Shown here: in pieces, positions 60,801 through 64,000 of the stretch
How the letters are laid out: every line of letters starts with the position of its first letter
How positions within the stretch are numbered: the stretch's first letter is position 1
Assembly: GCA_002914805.1 (NCBI GenBank)
Contig: JXTB01000300.1
Coordinates: 474,618 to 538,617, forward strand
DNA: 64,000 nt
Direction of reading: 5' to 3'
Source: Parasponia andersonii
Lineage: Eukaryota; Streptophyta; Magnoliopsida; Rosales; Cannabaceae
Notes under the pieces: generated by a model
What the model saw: only the letters and a program-made list of their open reading frames with translations
The model's database searches: none
What the model was told of the DNA's origin: nothing
Translations under genes and position numbers: made by a program

Positions 60801-62354
60801 TATATATTTAAATTCCAATGGTAAAACCATAAAGATTATATCATTAAAGTTATTGTTCTTTAGAGAAGTACAAGTTATAGTTTATAAATCTTTTGCTTCT
60901 AGTGGAAATTCTGTGTAGTAATGGCTTTTTTACTGTTGAAAAGATAAATCTTAACCCAGTTGTTGCACTACATTATAAGTTTTGAATCTTGTATCTCTGA
61001 CAATTATGAAAAGATAAAAAATAAAAACTGGAAATGCTAATAAGGTTTTAGAAGTTTTTATTTTATCTTCACCATTTGTTTCAAAATTATCAGTTTGGTG
61101 AAATAAACTATAAGAATGAAGGAGCATATGCTGTTCTGAAGCCTCCAAATTTTGAAGGCCCGTCTTTCCATTCGTTCAAGGCCAAAGAAAGACCAAAGGT
61201 ATGGATCTTGTCCAAAAACATGTGTTTGTTTTGTGAGGGAAGAAACATTGAGTAGGCGAAAAAAGGTCATGGTGAAGTATGAACAGAGACAAGGAAGTTT
61301 GTGGCCCTTGAGAGCTTGGTTTTGATTTTGGGCCCCCTTTCCATGTGTTTATATTGCATGCTAATGCACTTAATTAGGGAATGGGTGATACGATTCTATG
61401 AGTAGTTCCCTGGTTAAATATATTACAGACCTGTTGCATCCATTAACTTGAAGGAATTTTCTGTACAGATAGATCCTTACGTTGTTGCTGATGTTGAAGA
61501 TGTGAATTATGCCAGTGAAGAAGAGTTGACATTGATTGTAAGTTGGTAGCTTCAAGAAAGTGTCCACATTATTTTTTTGAGTCAGTTACAAACGAATCCC
61601 TAGTTTTATTTTCCTTTTTATTTTAAGGTTTATCTTGATTTCCTTGAATTTATGTTTTCTATCTTAATAATGTTATGGGAGCGTCAAGTATGGGAATGGA
61701 GTAGGCTGATGGTGCCCTGGAGATTTGTTTTGTTTTAATTCCACTTATAATTTCTTTTAGGAACTTTTGAGTAATACGTACAGCTCATTCAACAAGATTG
61801 CAGTATTGCACTAATGGAATTCTATTTGCTTCTGTTATATGCATGCAGTCTACAACTTATGACTCTTCATCTGAAACTAATTTTCCAGCTTGGATAAGCT
61901 CTAGGGTCGACTTTGAGGCTTTGGGCATTTCTAATCCTCCTTCTTGGAGTATTCTGTTGGTCGATGGTGCAGGTGGAACCAAATTTCTCCAAGTTCCAAG
62001 GTCCCCTGGGGCCCCTGTGATTGAAGGACTCCCTCTGCCTTCAGACCTGCTGGTAATGGAACTTTTTTGGTCATTCTTGATTTCTTTCTTTTCTGTTAAT
62101 GGTCTAAAATCTTAAGGTTTTTAATGCAGGAACCTCACAAGTCTGCCTTTGAGTATCTCTTTGAGCTTATTGCTGCCCTGAAGCATATGGTTTCAACAAG
62201 AGTGAGTGGCTCAGTTTTTCCTTTATATTTATCTCATTCAAAATATCAACGTTAATATTTTCTACAAAACTAGGTGATCGAGAATGGAGTCCAGGAGTCA
62301 ACTGAGGTTGGGAAGCGTTCCAAACGAAAACGAAGGGCAAAAAGTAGGAGGTGA
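57843..62354 (+). CDS. PP7-type serine/threonine phosphatase with long N-terminal extension
   Basis: Eleven exons, all phase 0: 57843-57998, 58105-58155, 58252-58380, 58489-59406, 59659-60126, 60416-60556, 61094-61198, 61469-61537, 61849-62052, 62130-62201 and 62274-62354. They encode 797 residues. The PPP catalytic core has all metal and phosphate ligands: GDIHGQ (about residue 369), GDYVDRG (398), RGNHE (429), SHGGLF (482) and RSHEGP (578), then LFSAPNYPQ. Preceding blocks ([30 protein letters not shown]) and an insert between HGG and the later core ([19 protein letters not shown]) mark the plant PP7 group rather than PP1, PP2A or PP5. Arabidopsis PP7 binds calmodulin and acts in cryptochrome and heat signalling. 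Unlike PP7 itself, this protein has about 300 extra N-terminal residues, acidic and repetitive, and a basic C-terminus ([13 protein letters not shown]) resembling a nuclear signal. This is closer to the larger PP7-like relatives. No damage is visible. Confidence 0.92.
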
Positions 62355-63219
62355 ACCTGAATCTAGGAGTGAACGCATAAGAACAAGCCAAACCTTACCA
62401 GAGACATAATTGTTCACTGCTAATTATATCTCGGAATTTTTTTTTCAATGTACCCTCTTTTGCGGAAAGAAGATTCAACATAAACATGCTATGTGCATGT
62501 AGATAAGTGATTATTTTGTTAATGTTTTAGGGCAGAATTAGCGTGCTAAATACAGGCTCTCTGTTGCTGTGTGCTTCTAAATGTGAATAGCTCATACGTA
62601 GTTTCTTGTTATTGGCCTGCTGCCAAGGACTTCTGTTATGCGACAACAGGAGTTGTACATAAAAACATATATTATGCTCTTTTGTGGATAATCATATGTA
62701 TTATTTATTTAGTTCTTTTGGATTTAAAAGACATGTTATGACCATTTATGCAAAAGGATGGGCTAATGTTAAATATAGCATGTTTCATGTCACCATTCTA
62801 AGTGCACATTTTTTAAATAGATTTTGTCCTTGCTAAAAATAACTTCTATTAACTATTATTATTGTACCATATAACTACCATCATCTACAAAGAGCAATAA
62901 TGCAAGTTTGAAGCACATATTAATTTTAGCACTATGCTGCTCTTGATGAAATATTTGGCACAAAAAATAGTGCTAAAATTGACGCTAAATTAGCATAGGA
63001 TTGGATACACTTATTTTGCACAAATGCTAAAATTTGGCCTTAAACATGTGTTTGCATTGGAGATGCTCTAATTAGCAGAGAGAAAGTGGCCCCTCTCCTC
63101 AAGTCATAAGTTCAAGCAATTGTACATAAACCCTCCCAAAACCCCGGCTCTCCTTTCTGCCCTTCTCTACTTCTAAACGACAACTAACTTTGATCACTAA
63201 TCTCATAGAGCCATAACTT
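62355..63219. other. Intergenic DNA between convergent genes
   Basis: Holds the 3' UTRs of the PP7-like gene and the minus-strand subtilase. The short inverted words GTGCTAAAATT and AATTTTAGCAC lie near 62925-62985. No gene is seen. Confidence 0.4.
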
Positions 63220-64000
63220 TCAAGTGGTCATTGGGTCTATATTTGTGGCCACTATTGGACTCCTCACAACGTATTTACCAGACTCGTCCACCCAGCTCAG
63301 AGAACCTTGTACCACCTCCTCTTCCAAATAACTCGGACCCTCTACACTCAGCTTGTAACTCAGCTTCTCATTCTTCCGCCGGAAGACCAACTTCGCCGGC
63401 TCCACCGTCACCTTCAAGCCACTCATGGCGGTCAACTCTGCTCTGTAACTCGACCTCTCTTTCCCAACATTGGTCACTGTCCTCCTAAACTCCCTCACCA
63501 CTTTCAAACCCGGTTCCGCCCCCTCAAAATTGCCGGTGAAGTAAGCGATGAAAGACGGGTAATTGAGATCCGAAGACGGGTTAACGCAGTCCGGATTCGA
63601 TTTAGTTATGATCTTCATTTGGTTTGCTGTGTAGTTCAATGAGCAGAGAAGCTTGACATAGTCCTCTGCTGTTGCATCGTAGACCAGCCCAGGATCAATG
63701 GCCTTGTTGGGAACAATGAACCCGGCTCCAATGTCGATGGGGCTCGCGGGATGGTCGAAGTTTCCGGCGTCCTTAATGGGGCTCCGGGTGCTGTCCAAAG
63801 GGTTTGCCGTGGTCATGATGGCGGACCTTATGGCTGCAGGGCTCCAACCAGGGCGAATGGCCTTGATCAGAGCGGCTACCCCGGAAACGTGAGGCGCCGC
63901 CATGGAAGTACCGGAGATGATCTTGAAGTGGCTGAACAGAGGCTTGGAATGAACTTCAGCGACTTTATGAACCGGAGACCACGAAGCCAAGATTGACGAA
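63220..64000 (-). CDS. Subtilisin-like serine protease (S8 subtilase), C-terminal part
   Basis: The frame is open from the window end to a stop at 63220-63222, giving 260 residues. It runs in from beyond the window, so the start, signal peptide, prodomain and the catalytic Asp and His are not visible. SILASWSPVHKVAEV is followed by the catalytic Ser motif IISGTSMAAPHVSGVAALIK. Then come WSPAAIRSAIMTTA, the GAGFIVPNKAIDPGLVYDAT block and DLNYPSFIAYF. The fibronectin-III-like C-terminal domain follows (REFRRTVTNVGKERSSYRAE to SLSWVDESGKYVVRSPIVAT). Plant subtilases are secreted to the apoplast, where they process or degrade proteins. The sequence resembles the SBT1 group by memory. No introns or breaks are seen in this part. 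Confidence 0.93.
   Translation of the reverse strand, partial: SSILASWSPVHKVAEVHSKPLFSHFKIISGTSMAAPHVSGVAALIKAIRPGWSPAAIRSAIMTTANPLDSTRSPIKDAGNFDHPASPIDIGAGFIVPNKAIDPGLVYDATAEDYVKLLCSLNYTANQMKIITKSNPDCVNPSSDLNYPSFIAYFTGNFEGAEPGLKVVREFRRTVTNVGKERSSYRAELTAMSGLKVTVEPAKLVFRRKNEKLSYKLSVEGPSYLEEEVVQGSLSWVDESGKYVVRSPIVATNIDPMTT

Noticed and set aside
63068-63130. Second tRNA-like stretch (TTAGCAGAGAGAAAG and AAGTTCAAGC)
   Set aside because: Box match is poor and no stems can be drawn.

Overview
The window is nuclear DNA from a eudicot plant. The evidence is GT-AG split genes of plant-only families (IQM, IQD, an R2R3-MYB, a plant SurE-like phosphatase, a PP7-type phosphatase, a plant subtilase), very AT-rich intergenic DNA, (TA)n microsatellites and many class II transposon remnants. 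The species cannot be named from sequence alone. Three runs of N (8276-8658, 20519-20601, 31314-31976) and a single N at 33692 show that this is a draft assembly.

Layout. 1-9 kb: a small two-exon gene on the minus strand (2300-2967), a candidate last exon (545-637), then foldback and tandem-repeat DNA (about 3.2-6.9 kb), a Tourist-like MITE and a gap inside TA-rich MITE sequence. 9-18 kb: old repeat DNA, a Mutator-like MITE (13096-13622) and a complete-looking hAT element (13665-17769) with 8-bp target duplications and a badly broken transposase on the minus strand. 18.8-25.8 kb: two calmodulin-binding genes in tandem on the plus strand, an IQM gene with one exon missing and an intact IQD gene. 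32.3-33.8 kb: an R2R3-MYB very close to MYB26, whose C-terminus is shifted by a one-base assembly ambiguity. 35.7-37.0 kb: mitochondrial ribosomal protein bL34 on the minus strand. 37.2-42.3 kb: a Mutator-like MITE, a broken PP2C fragment and a cluster of seven related MITEs sitting in (TA)n. 43.2-46.1 kb: a ten-exon SurE-like phosphatase on the minus strand. 46-57.8 kb: gene-poor DNA with foldback, LTR-like and tandem repeats. 57.8-62.4 kb: an eleven-exon PP7-type Ser/Thr phosphatase on the plus strand. 63.2 kb to the end: the 3' part of a subtilisin-like protease on the minus strand.

There is no operon-like organisation, and each gene appears independent. Shared themes are calmodulin (IQM, IQD, and PP7, whose Arabidopsis member binds calmodulin) and a telo-box near the 5' end of three housekeeping-type genes (bL34m, SurE-like, PP7-like). 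The observations most worth checking are the microsatellite-associated MITE family (at least ten copies here), the missing IQM exon, the MYB frame break at the N, and the repeat-bearing N-terminal extension of the PP7-like protein. All exon models were made by eye from splice sites, frame and family resemblance; no search was run.
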